Shown: positions 1 to 13,100 of the stretch, piece by piece | Layout of the letters: each line of letters opens with the position of its first letter | Position numbering within the stretch: position 1 is the first letter of the stretch | Assembly: GCF_902806685.2 (NCBI RefSeq) | Contig: NC_048550.1 | Location: forward strand, 3,329,383 to 3,393,382 | Source: Maniola hyperantus | Lineage: Eukaryota > Arthropoda > Insecta > Lepidoptera > Nymphalidae | Direction: 5' to 3' | DNA: 64,000 nt | Program-made: the position numbers and the translations under genes | The notes under the pieces: model-generated | Database searches by the model: none | The model's input: only the letters and a program-made list of their open reading frames with translations | Told to the model about the DNA's origin: nothing

Positions 1-1132
1 ACGAATTTGAGTTGTTGACATAGGTAATACCATTAATGAAATTACCAAAAGTGATGCCGTACCTACCTATTCCATGTCATGGTATAATTCAGATAATATT
101 CCTTTATTTACTTTAGGGCTATGAATTCGTAAACTAGAACAAGAGCTAGTAGACTTTTTGAATCTAAAGCGTGTTTGATAAAATATTATATTTAACATGA
201 CAAAATAATATGAGGTAGTCCCGTAGTACGTAGCATCAAATAGTACCATATCTATCGAATGTCTCTACGACAAACGTACAAACGCGTTCTATAAAGCCTC
301 TATAAAGCTGATAAAATTAGTATGACAACTGGCGCCGATTCTCTGGTCTTTAGAGTATCTGTATCTTTTTCTTTTTAATATTGCTAAAAAAGGATGGAAC
401 ATAAATTTTACATTTAAAGTCTCTAAATTTTAGTGCACGCTACAAATTTAAACAATAGACCCGCGACTGGCAGCTAAAGTCACGAGGTTTGACACCTCTA
501 AAATTAAATTTAAAACTGTCAAACTGTGTCTGTCCTTTTCATATTACGTTAGTAAGAAGAGGATGCGAATGGAATACTCTAAAATTTAGGTGTAAATTGT
601 GGCTAATTCCTTTGTACACAATCTCTAAACTAAACTAAAATATCACGTCTAAATCTATTGCTATCCCTTTCATAATGTTGCTTGCGGAAAAGGAAAGCAC
701 TAGATTTAGACCTGCTAATTTAGTTTAGTTTAGAGATTGTGTACTAGAGAATCGGCCCCAATTTAGGAGCATTAGAGTCTGGACATGAAGTTGTAATCAA
801 AAAACGAGTTGCAACCCGAAAAAATGTTTTTTCGGAATGACAAGTCTAGTGCATAGTAGGTGTATACAACTCGTTGGTTTAATCAGAATTTTGAATACAT
901 TTAAGGAAAATGTCAGTAAAGTACCCACTGACTTTTTCAAATTTCAATAGATCTGTATTTAATTTAAATCATGTATCTATTCGTTTCATAGGAAGCCCCA
1001 CCGTTGTCTCTTAGACTATTCATTTTAAAATCGTTACACAGCCTGATGACAGCGTTACAGCCGTGACAACGTACAAATTATTACATCGAGCAGCTAAAAA
1101 CCAAGGTTAAAGTTACATAAAAAGCAAACAAA
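1..1132. other. Upstream region of gene A
   Basis: Non-coding, AT-rich. Apart from the MITE at 599-758, nothing is recognised. No convincing TATA box or initiator could be assigned ahead of the ATG at 1133. Confidence 0.4.
599..758. mobile_element. MITE with long terminal inverted repeats
   Basis: The ends are inverted repeats built on gtacacaatctctaaacta, about 30 bp each. A second copy in opposite orientation lies at 9194-9359 in gene A intron 3. The core (tctaaatctattgctatccc) is itself partly palindromic. No coding capacity. Confidence 0.6.
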
Positions 1133-4100
1133 ATGTTAAGACTGATAATTTTGACAGCGTTCGTATCAGAAAATATGTCGAAAACGTGTGACCATTCAAA
1201 CAGCCTAGACATAACGGATGGTGTCCATATGCCGAATGGGGTGATCAATCATAAAGGGCTACAATATAGGACGTTTGAGTACTACACTGATACTAACAAT
1301 ACTATCAGGGGGTGTGTTTGTGACAAAAAGGTTTGCGCTACGAAATGCTGTCCGCTAGGACACGGTTACAATCGTCGGAAGAAAGATTGTGTGAAAATAG
1401 CTGAAGAAACGTTTAATCCTCCGGTTTTGGACGAGTACTCGCATGTCGAAGATGTGAATGCATTAGAACACTTTTATTTCAACGTATTTAAGCCGAACTG
1501 CACAGGTGAAGTTCGCGTAAGGGTTTCCCAGTTCACTAAGGAGTACCATTTGAGAAGTGTAAGTTATTTTTGTATTTAGTTATGTGTCTTTCTTCCAAGG
1601 TCTGAATCGCACTGAAGCTGAAATCTATAGAGCGTACTTTGACTTTGCTTAGACTTAATTTAGAGTTACTTACCTACAATAGGACAGAAATGGCATAAAT
1701 GTCTCGTTGTAACTCTAAGCAAATCTGAGGAAAGTCAAAGTACGCTCTAGAGCTGAGATTTATAGAGCGCACATTGATTTAGCTTAGACTTCATTATTTA
1801 CAATGAACCAAAAGCTTAATTTGCTATAATCCGCTGAAACAGGTCGAATCTGTATGATGCAACATGCAACATGCGAAATGCACCGCCCGCCTTCCCACTG
1901 CTAACCATGCAGGAAAACCAGCCACTCGGCAAGCAATACGTGGGAGGGCGGGCGGTGCATTTCGCATGCTGCATGTTGCATCATACAGATTCGACCTGTT
2001 TCAGCGGATTACCGCAAATTAAGCTTTTGGTTCATTGTATATCATGGACTTCCGCAAAGTAACGCCTGCTTCTATACAACGACTTTATTATTGACCAAGC
2101 GAAGCGAGGTCTCTGAGTCTACTTGAGTGAAAATGCACTAATTGGCCGTCCGTCGTCTATCTGTCACAGCTTTATAACTTCTGAATTACTGAACGTAATT
2201 ACCTACCTACTTCAAAAACGTAATATTATGTAAACTGATGGCCTTCAGCCGAAAATTGCATTAAAAAATATAAAAATTTCAGGGGGGCTTCTATACAAAA
2301 TGGGAGGCTTGAAAGTGGAGATTGAATTCGACGCTATATATTAAGTCAAAAACGGCTAGGAACATATTATTAGAAACTGAAACTTGTGTACGATTTCAGT
2401 TTATCCCGTACTTGAACAATGAATACTAAAATTAGATAAATATTATAAAGAAACGAAATTATTTAATGGGTAGGTAAGTATCAGTATTTTGAACATAACT
2501 TTACAAAAATGTTAATACATGGCCAGTGCGTAGCTAGGTAACCAAGGGCCCTGGGACAAATCAAAAATGGGGCCCCACTGCTATCTAAACTGGTTAGGTT
2601 TTATTAAGTAAAAATATTAAATATACAAATACATTCACAGAAAGAATTTAGGGGAATTCCCTAGTAACTTTCGAATTATCATATTTATTTTGAAAATGGG
2701 AGAAATTTTCAAAACTTTAGTTCGATCGAGATTTTCTGGTAAGGATTCGAGGGCCCCCTGAGCTTTAGGGCCCCGGGGCACTGCCCCGCCTAGCCCCTAG
2801 ATAGCTACGCCACTGTACATGGCGCTGTTAACATTATAAAACTATCGGGAATCATAAGTTACCGCGCGGGGCGAAGCACGAACCACTAGTATTTTAAGAG
2901 TTCAAACAAACGTGTTGTTATTTGCATCAGAGAGGTTGTCAAAGACTTGATAATTTCTAGCTAGTTTGCAATAGAACTTACGGACAATAGGTATAATGAT
3001 GTAGGAGTAAATAGGTAGTAATTAAGTGCAGTTTATTCAAGACTAGTAGAGTATCTAGTAGATAATTGTAATTTTATATACCTATCTGTCGTTAGTGCTA
3101 GAGCCTACGTAAGATTATAATATAAAATTGACTTGCAAGAAATACAAAAGACGATCCAATGAGGTTTTTAAGCAAATACGCAAGATTTTATATTCCTATT
3201 GTGAAAGTCAAAATGCTTGTTTAAAACTCTACTTATAATGTGGACGTCTATTGGTTGATGATGATGATGATGATGACTTATAATATAATAATTTACTAAG
3301 TGTTACACACACTGCACACACAACACAACATGTTAACATTGTTTGTAACTCCAGTCTCCGACCAGAAAAAAGGGGTGCACAGCTCAGCGTACCTACCTAA
3401 TGCCCTGCATCATTTAACAGTTAACACGCATGTCGCATGCCATTTTTTTGTTCATGGTGATTCCCCTTAAGATACTCTCTCTTAATCTCTTTGGGGAGAG
3501 ATCGGGCTATGTGGGGTTTCTACACTATCATCTCCGGTAACTCTAAAGAACGTGTGTCGGTATCACATCTCTCATCATGCCTAAGCTGTGATGAAGATTT
3601 AAATTATCTAAGATTATGGTAGTGGAACTCCTGATCACAAGCGGTATTTTACTAAGCTTTAATTAATTTCAACGGCGAGAACCTACCTGTCCTTTCTTAG
3701 AACATTATTTATGTAAATTAACACGTGTTCTGCTATGTTAAACAGAAATTAAGTCTAGGAAAATCTAAAGTTAATCGTAATTTTAAAGTTAGATAGGTAT
3801 AAAAAAAAACTAATCAGAAATCTTCACGTGCCAATAACAACTGTACAAAGTTTCAACTCAATCGATGAGCGAACGCATAGGTAAAGTAGCCGGCAGGATT
3901 ATAATATCGTACATCGACTATTAGAAAGAGGTTTCGGCTTCGTAGCGCGTTGCCTCTGTCACTCATACCTGTGTGACAGAGGCACACAGGTATGAGTGAG
4001 TGAGGACTGTGTGATCAGTCTCAATGACAGAGACAACGCTCAACAAAACCGCTACCTATCTCTTTCTAAAGGTCGATGTACAATATTTTCTGCCGGAAAC

Positions 4101-4148
4101 TGTACGTGCGTACGAATATAATACGAATTACGAAACCAGTGCCTAACT

Positions 4149-4185
<37 letters not shown>

Positions 4186-7100
4186 CAACATAATTATTAT
4201 ATTATGTAACCTAAGAAGATCTAAACAATGATCTATCAAAGTTTAACTCGTCAATTGAAACCGAAAACGAAAATTAAATTGCATTGTACTTAGTATTTAA
4301 ATAATGGAGTTATCTATATTTAAAATTAATAATAGATAATTAAATATAGGAAATCAAAATACAATACATCGTTAAAGATTATTAAATAATAATAAACTAT
4401 TTCAGTTTCAATGATCATAGCATAGCAACTAATAATAAATTAAATATAGCAATCGGGGTATGAGGCGAGGGGACCCACACACCCGCATGTTACCCGCGCT
4501 TGCCCGCACCGGGTTAGCGCGGGGGCTGTGTGGGTGTGCGGGGCGTTCGTTCTCCGATTGCCATCTCGACGGTGGCATATAAATCGCGGTGATGAGCCGC
4601 GTCCGTCAGCCGCGTCCGATAATTTGTTCTGACAGGAGTGACCTCAACACAGCAGTGGGCCGGCGATGGGTTTTGATGATGATGATGATGATTTCTTTCA
4701 GGATGGGAAGCTGTACACAGAAATGAAACACAACATCCCACCATGGACGCTGTCGACTCCCGACAAGTACTGCGTGGACACGTTCATAGTGGAGGAGCAG
4801 GATGGCACGCAAACGACTAGCTTCGACGCCTTGATCTGCTTGGCCGAGACGGTGGAGAACCAACACTATTCCCTGAGCGCTTCTTGTAAGTATATTTTAC
4901 TAATTACCTACTATTCTTACCATTTTTTAGTAACCATTTTGAGGCACCAACAAATCACAAACATGTTTTCAAAAAACATTTGAAATTTAATTCGAAAACA
5001 TAATTTCGTTTGTGATTGGTTGGTGCCGCAAAATGGTTAATTCCCTCTGAGATTTTTGTTATTCATTCGTATGGAATTACGCAGTAGAGAGTGAGAGCTA
5101 TACGTGGCTATACTAACTTCTTTCCGTGGATAGCTAGTATAGCTTATGCCTACCACTTCGTCCACATGGACACATTTCAAACTCCTATTTTACCTAGGGG
5201 TTGAATTTTCAAAAATCCTTTCTTAGCGGATGTCTACGTCATAATAGCTATCTGCCATGCGTACCAAATTTCAGCCCCCGGTCCGTCCAGTAGTTTGAGT
5301 TGTGCGTTGATAGATCAGTCAGTCTGTCAGCTTTTCCTTTTAATATTTAGATTTTAAAAGTGGCCCGCGACTAAGTCCGCGTGGGCGAAAATCCCCTATA
5401 GGAACTCTTTGTAAAAAGTAATTTATATCACTTCCCTCTTTTTAAATTGCCCTATTGGTCTTAACTTTAAAAATAAACCTTAATTCTGGCATAAATAAAC
5501 AAACTGTTTACCTATCTAACTGTAATTCCAATAATTCTCGATTCTTTTAATTTGGCATCATCATAGTAACACATCGCAATTTTGTATAAAAACTTCCCAA
5601 ACCGGATTTGATTCTATTTTTGTTACATACAATATAAACTACGACCACTTATTTTGCCAACATAACCACAGTGATTTTAAAACTTAGATAAGTACCTACC
5701 TATACTTCTATCTGACCGACATGACAACCGACATCTAAAAATTTTAGTTTTGCAATTCTTCGCTGATTTAAAGTAAATTAATTAGTCTGATAAATTTTTT
5801 ATAAGCTTCGTACCTATTTGATTATCACGAAATTTCGACAGATTTATAGATTTCACTTTTAGATTTTTCGCTTGTATATTGGCAGTTGGCACTCTTCTAA
5901 TAAAAATAACATGTGACAAAAATCATTTTTCTTTGAATCTCTTTATGAGTCGCATCGGGAGAAAATAACTGCATAATATTTTGAGTACCAAGCTTCTGAA
6001 CTTATTAACCAAAATGATTTGTCAAGCAAAACTATACGTGGATCAAAACGATGTGGAAATAAATATGTCTTTTACAACATTGACTTTAGCGGGACAAATA
6101 AAAATAATATTATGCTAATACTTACTACACAAGACTTGAATACGAAAGCAGGTTTCGATATTGATATTATTAATAGTTCTCGGAAATTTGGGAACCGCAA
6201 ACTGGTAAATTCCAATAGCCCAGGAACTATAAAAACATATTTTGATAATCAAGAAGAAGACACTCGATATAGTTATCTTACTTAGAAAATTGAAAATACT
6301 AATTATTACTTAGTTCATAACCACATTTTTTTTGTGTGATCTAACCCTAAATTCACGGTTTTCTGATTTTTCCCCAAATGTCAGCTATAAGATCTACCTA
6401 CCTGCCAAATTTCATGATTCTAGGTCAACGGGAAGTACCCTGTAGGTTTCTTGACAGACAGACAGACAGACGGACAACAAAGTGATCCTATAAGGGTTCC
6501 GTTTTTCCTTTTGAGGAACCCTAAAAAGTATTGGTAAACTCCACGATTTTCGTATTGAGCCATTAGGTAGATATTTAGGCAATAGGTAAGGTTAGGTTAG
6601 GTAATATCCATTAGCCATGTCTTTACGACATTTTTCTTATAAAAGTTAAAGATAATAATGACAGTATCCAAACAGTAACTATAGTAAAAGCACCTAAGCA
6701 TTTATTTGTTAGCTTTATTCAACTCATTTTTTTTATATGACATGATAAGTTAACAAGCTCGTACGGACTAAAGCTATAAAATATGTCTCTAACAAAGTAA
6801 GACCTGGATAGGAAAGGGTAATAAATCACACCATTTAATAAAGAAACGAGTGCACTCAATAATATTGAACCACCTGTTGAAATTATTAGTTTTGAAATAG
6901 ACATTATCTTTTTGCGAAATTTGAGACTACTACGACTACAAACAGTTTCTCAAAATGGCGCTTAATCTAATATTCCATAACGCAGTCCAATTTAGTGTTT
7001 AATTCTCAACTGCGCAATACGAAACATGATAGCCTTTTTACTGTTTCAAACTGTATAAATTTTTACTAATGAGGTACGTCCTGTTGTCCAAAGGTATGCT

Positions 7101-10100
7101 TATCTCGTGCGTGTTCATCCTCGCCACTGTCGGGGTGTACGGCTGGCTACCTGAACTTCGCAACCTGCACGGAAGAGTCCTGATGACGTACCTCATGTGC
7201 CTGTTCGTGGCCTTCGCCTGCCTCGCGACCATGCAAATCCTGCTGCTCGTTAACAACATCTCCGCTGACTGCTGCGTTGGTCTCAGTAAGTAATGCTGGT
7301 TACCTGTACGCTTACTACCTATAAGATTTTACGTTTCACCAAGTTTTACGTTGCTAGAATTCGAGATTCGAAACACAATAACGTCAAAGTAAAATGGACC
7401 TAAAGAGCCTTGAATTGAAGTCAAAAATTCAATGCCTCTGATTTTAATTTCGCAACGTTTCCACTTGGAACACTGGCTGTAGATGTGTAGACAAACTTGA
7501 GCCTTAAACAAGGCATTTAAGATCCAGTTTACTATAACGCGGAAGTGATTCGACACTCGAATACTATCAACGTTGGTGAGACATAAAATCTCGTACTAAG
7601 CATACTGAACTTCGCAACCTGCATGCAAGAGTTTGGTGGCGTGCTGTGCGGTTGTAGAAAACAATAGAGTCAAAGAACTCCTCAAAACATTCTCCGCTAT
7701 AAAAGCACACAAAGAGAGCTTACGTGTCTGCGATGCTCTAGGCTTTTCAACGAACTGGTTAGTTTGGGATTGTCCACAAGTTTGACTTGAATCTTGCTTT
7801 TGAATCCAATTAAATGCTAGGAATAGGTATTGGGTTTTCCGGCTCACATTAGTCTTCTTTAATGGCTGGTTACTGAAATTACGAAAACTGCTAGGTATGT
7901 AAGTAGATATTTTATAGTTGACTCTAAAGACTTTAAAATAAGGTATAAGGTAAGGATCAGTCCTAAAGCCAAGATTTTTTATTTAATAAATTCACATAAA
8001 TTCTGAATTATAATTACATTATATTTTGCCCTCTTTATTTACAATAATTATAATACAAACTATAGGCGATCAGTGCGTATATAAAACACTATATTTTGAG
8101 TCTGCACCCACGCTTCTTTTATAATATTATGCAAATATTTTTATACGGAGTAATAAATTACCTTAATCATCTGCTTGTAAAATAATTCCAGTTGACTCAG
8201 CGATATTTATATTATAATATGCTTAAATACCAACAGTGTTAGAATCCTCATCCACCTACTAGGTGGTACCTACAACTATAAACTTCAAATATAATAGCAA
8301 ATAGGATTTTAAACCGCAGTAAATAAAACTACCAAAATTAAATGTATTTGAAGATTTTAAAATTCTCATTTACAGAGCTGAGTCACTAGTGTGACTATGT
8401 GATGTGGCTCTCGTAAGTCTAGATAGTACACATATATGCCTACTTTACAAACACTTAAAACTAGTTACAAATTTTTCTAGGACTTTAGATACGTTATATC
8501 GCGGACCATCTTAATTAATACTTAGTTTTTGTAAAACCATCTATAGTCGACGACAGGTCGAGATAGTAATCGAGGTATGAGGTGGGGGGACGGACGGCCC
8601 GCACACTCACACGTCACCCACGCTCGCCCGCACTGGTTTAGCGATGGGGCTGTGCGGGTGTGCGGGGCGTTCCCTCCCCAATTGCCATTTCAAGCTGTCG
8701 TGTAACCTAAACCGCAACCTTAAACCTCATTTAAACCTCAGTACCTAAGTACTTAAATAAAACTATCAAATGTACTTACTAGGTATATACTTAAAAGTTT
8801 TTTAAATTCTCATTAAGAGAGCTGATCTGCGCTGAGCAGATTTGCTAATATTTGGGATGCATTCATTTCATTATTATTTTCCATTACATAGTTAGTTTTT
8901 CGCCATAACATCATGAACTACCGAGATTCACTAAGGTGAAAATTAGACCTATGAAACATTTATCTGAGTAGTAACTTGTTATAAAAAAAAAATCCTGGAT
9001 CAATAAACGCACCTACGCAAACGAAAGCGGTAGGAAGTATCAAACTTTTTAGTCTGAAATTCGGTTCTAGTGACGTTTTAAGAAACGGTTTGGGGAATAT
9101 CCCTCAGATTCTCGAAAATATTACAAAAATAAACTCTACGCAGATGAATAGCCAGCTAACATTTTAGTAGGAAGTAGATATAGGCGCTAAAATATCCGAT
9201 TCTCTAGTACACTACATCTCTAAACTAAACTAAATCAACAGGTCTAAATCTAGTGCTATTCTATATCCTTTTCCGCAAGCAACATTATGCAGGGATAGCA
9301 ATAGATTTAGGCGTGTCATTGTAGTTTAGTTTAGAGATTGTGTACAACGGAATTAGCCACAATGTACTTACATATTTTATCTAATTACATCTAGTAGATA
9401 AGTGGTCATGGTCGTCACGGATTTTTTGGCTTTCGGCGTAAAATGAATATTCGCTATCGCTAAATTGATACTTGATAACGAATCCATTTATGCGTGTAAA
9501 CTAAAAAGCAGGAAACGGTAGCGTGAAGGTCATAAGCTGAAGTACCCAGCTTTTGACAATGGAATAGCAAAAAGCTTTGAAGTCGATTTGAAATTATAAA
9601 AAATCTAGCTTATGCCCGCGACTTCATCTGCGTGGACTACACAAATTTTAAACCCCTGTTTTATCCCTTTAGAGGTTGAATTTTCAAAAATCTTTACTTA
9701 GCAGATGTCTACGTCTTAATGGCTATCTGCATGCCAAATTTCAGCCCAATCCGTCCAGTAGTTTGAGCTGTGCGTTGATAGATCAGTCAGTCAGTCAGTC
9801 CGTCAGCTTTTCCTTTTATATATTTAGAAAAATATAGAGATGTGAAGAAATTAGATGTGTTGTAGAATGATCTCAATAATGTTCTCAAAGTTGTGTGTAG
9901 TCTGCCAATTTGTACTTGGCCAGATATGGCCATTGCCTAAACTCTTCTTATTCTGGAAAGGCTCCGTTGTCAGTAGTGGACCTGCGATGAATTAAGATGA
10001 TAATGATGGCTTGTTTCTTAAAATATTTCTATGTGTGGCCACAGAATTCGTTTGAGTTTTATGAAGAGTAGCAGTCTTTTCAATAGGTAAGTAGTCCGTC

Positions 10101-13100
10101 TTCAGAAAACAAGTTATAACAATCTCAATTTTTTTTTAATTTTGTTAAACAAGTAAGAACATAACCTTATCTAATTTGAGCTGTTATACCTAAATAACTA
10201 AACTAAACTTTTTTTTAACTTAAAGCTTATTTTAAACTACGGGATATCAATTATATTATAGTCTGGTCAATGTTGACGTTCTGAACATTCGTTACTACCA
10301 ATTTTTACTCTAAAAACTGTTTACTCGAATGTTGGGACCGCCAATATTGACCGGACTATACCTAATATAATTAATATCCCGTAGTTTGGAATAAGTTTTA
10401 CTTATAACAGCTTAAAGGCTCCCCCACACAGCCGCGTTATTATCGGTCGATAATATTATCGCATGCGTTATTGCGACAATACGCCCTACTTCCATTGCGG
10501 CGTTATTATCGCAGCAGTGTGTAACTACATGACCATCCTAATACAAAATGTACTGAAAACAGATATCGCAATAACGCATGCGAAATTATCGACCGATAAT
10601 AACGCGGCTGTGTGGGGGAGCCTTTAGGCTATATCCAATTAGTATTATTAGTTTTCATTGATAATTATAATTTAACCTAGATTGGCAAAACCGGTTTTAA
10701 TAAACTCTTCCGTAGACCGTAATCCGTAATGACAGGAGCTGGTATGTACCTACGTAGACACGGTAGATTTGAGTATGTGCTTGAGGTTTGGTTTTCCCCA
10801 TCTGTTTGTATGTACCTACTCATAATTAATTACAATATTTTTTTACCATAGATGATAATATAATTAGGCACTAGTAGATTTTATCTTTTTGTTCACTATT
10901 TGTGTTTAGAAGGAGATTTTTATAGCTAGTATCTAGGTCCACTCTGCAATTTATTGAAACCTTTCAATAAATTTGTTTCGTCGTTATAAGTAACTTATCA
11001 GACGTTACAAGTTCAAAGTTTTCATAAAACGTAAACTAATTGAAAAGTCCTATTACAATGTAAAGGATTATTTAAATGATAAGCAAGCTTGGGAATGAGT
11101 TGCTTAACGGATTGTGATAGTTCTAATAAGTTTCAATAATTTTGTAAAGTGGTGATAATAAAAAGAATACCCGGCTGAGTTTGTTGTGGGCTCTTCTCAG
11201 ACCTGGACGCGTTTGGAACCCTCGTAGCTTTAGTTTTAAGTTTGCGTAATAATTATCACCACTATATATCTTAAAAATCCAACATCTGACCATCAAAAAG
11301 AGTTATTTATGACCTATTTTGAATAAATCATTTGACTTGACTTGACTTGACTTGAGACGTCCACAGCTGGACATAAGTCTTATGTAGGGACTTGCACACG
11401 TCGAGGTCTTGCGTCGCCTGCATTGGGAGCCCCCTGGGACTCGTTTGATGTCGCCTGTCCACCTAGTGAGGGGTCTACCAACTGCACCTTTTGGTGAGAA
11501 GTCGCTATTCCAGCGCCCTGGGACCGAAACACGTCTTCTAATCGAGCTATGTTCCCCTCCCAAGTTCCAATGCCACTTCGGCCTCCCAACCAGGCTATGT
11601 CGGTTAGGTACTCTGGTTCGAACCTATTTAGGTATCTGTCTATTCAGAAGTTAAACAAAACTGCTTCAAAGTTATTCATCAATAGATACACCTATTGTTC
11701 TGTCATCACCGTTCCAGACCTTTTAGTACTAATAGCCGCCCGCCATTATCATGAAACCTACTTTATTAGGAGAATTGTTCTAATTATAATATTGAGCATA
11801 TTATATTCTTGTAAAAATATACAGCCAACAAAATATCACATTATTTGCGGTTTATGATAGTCGTTTGGACAAAAAATACGAAAAAAAAAAACAGCGATTT
11901 ATGATTTTGTTTTTATACCAACCCCATTTACCGAGTCTCATATTCATTAATAGGTACTTAGTAGCAATTTTGTACATTTATATTACCCTATTGAATATTC
12001 ATGATAGACGTTAACATGTGCGAAATTTCCAGACCACAACATAATCATAATAAGCGACAGATAAATTATATTATTCTAACTATAACTTTTTATGTTAAAA
12101 AAAAAAACTTTTTATGTAAGCCTAAACCACGTCCATACCATAATATAATATATTCTACATCCATACAAATCCATACTAATATTAAGACTATATAAAGTAT
12201 AATATACCTACCAATATAAAGACAGACACACAACGAAGTGTTCCTGCAAGGGTTCTTTTTTTACTTTTGAGGTACCTACCTACCCTAAAAAAGAGGAGGT
12301 TCTCAATTCAGCGCGTAAGTTCCTACCTAAGTTTTTTTGCGTTAAAAATTAAGCGTAGATATCTATGATTAAGATGCTTAAAACTAACCAAGTATAAAAT
12401 TCTAATTAAAACTAAATTGCAGCGATTTAAAAATGTCCACTTGCGTCACTGTAGCCAAAATATCTTCAGATATTATTTCCTCAAAACACTCTTGAGTTAT
12501 AACACACCTGTCTCCAATCCATCGAGTCTTTATCATACAGAACATTTATTTTTACATGTTTTGACGTGTTCCCCACTCTGCGACAAACGGCCATCTAGTA
12601 AGTATTTTGCGTTCCCGACAAGAAGAAAATTATTTCCCTAAAAAAAACTTTTCTTCTAAGTAAGGTCAATTTTCTAAAGCTCCCACAGTCCCGTTGTCAC
12701 CACGACCTATGCACATGACAAATGATCAACCCAAAGCCGGCTCACTACAGAGCACGGGTTTCCTCTCAGTAGAGAAGGGTTTGGCCATAGTCCACCACGT
12801 TGGCCAAGTGCGGATTGGCACACGACCTATGCAACTGTGCCGAAATATCGATAAAACATTTTTTTAATCATCGTATAATAACTTCTGTCCACCATAACTC
12901 TTCTAGATAGGTATTTAAACCTGCTATCAGTACATCAAGGTTGGCAAAGGAATACTAGTAAAATATAATGGCATTTGTGATTTGTATGTTGAACATAGTA
13001 CCTAACTACTTAGAATATGTAAAAAATATCATAAGCATTTCAAAATGAAAATAAAATTCATTGATGTAGTGTAGGTCTACCTTGGAATTGTTGGGATTCG

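Larger units (their letters stand above)
1559..4701. other. Gene A intron 1: contents
   Basis: It contains two fold-backs (1616-1770, 1799-2039), a hAT MITE (2524-2815), an RTE LINE 3' scrap with a TGA run (3238-3278), a TIR MITE (3881-4105), a (TA)n tract (4154-4181) and a GC-rich MITE (4449-4577). A transposon-tail GAT tract ends at 4692, nine bases before exon 2. Positions 2824-3237 and 3279-3880 show nothing recognised. Confidence 0.5.
4886..7093. other. Gene A intron 2: contents
   Basis: An inverted pair is built on ttgaggcaccaacaaatcac near 4938 and gtgattggttggtgccgc near 5012. A Helitron-like repeat covers about 5135-5350. A dispersed repeat with a (GACA) run covers about 6320-6528. 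The open frame at 6019-6285 resembles no known protein. 6530-7093 shows nothing recognised. Confidence 0.4.

Noticed and set aside
4666..4701. Acidic poly-Asp start for gene A exon 2 as a separate gene
   Set aside because: The Asp run is translation of the GAT microsatellite in the intron; the ttcag acceptor and phase place exon 2 at 4702.
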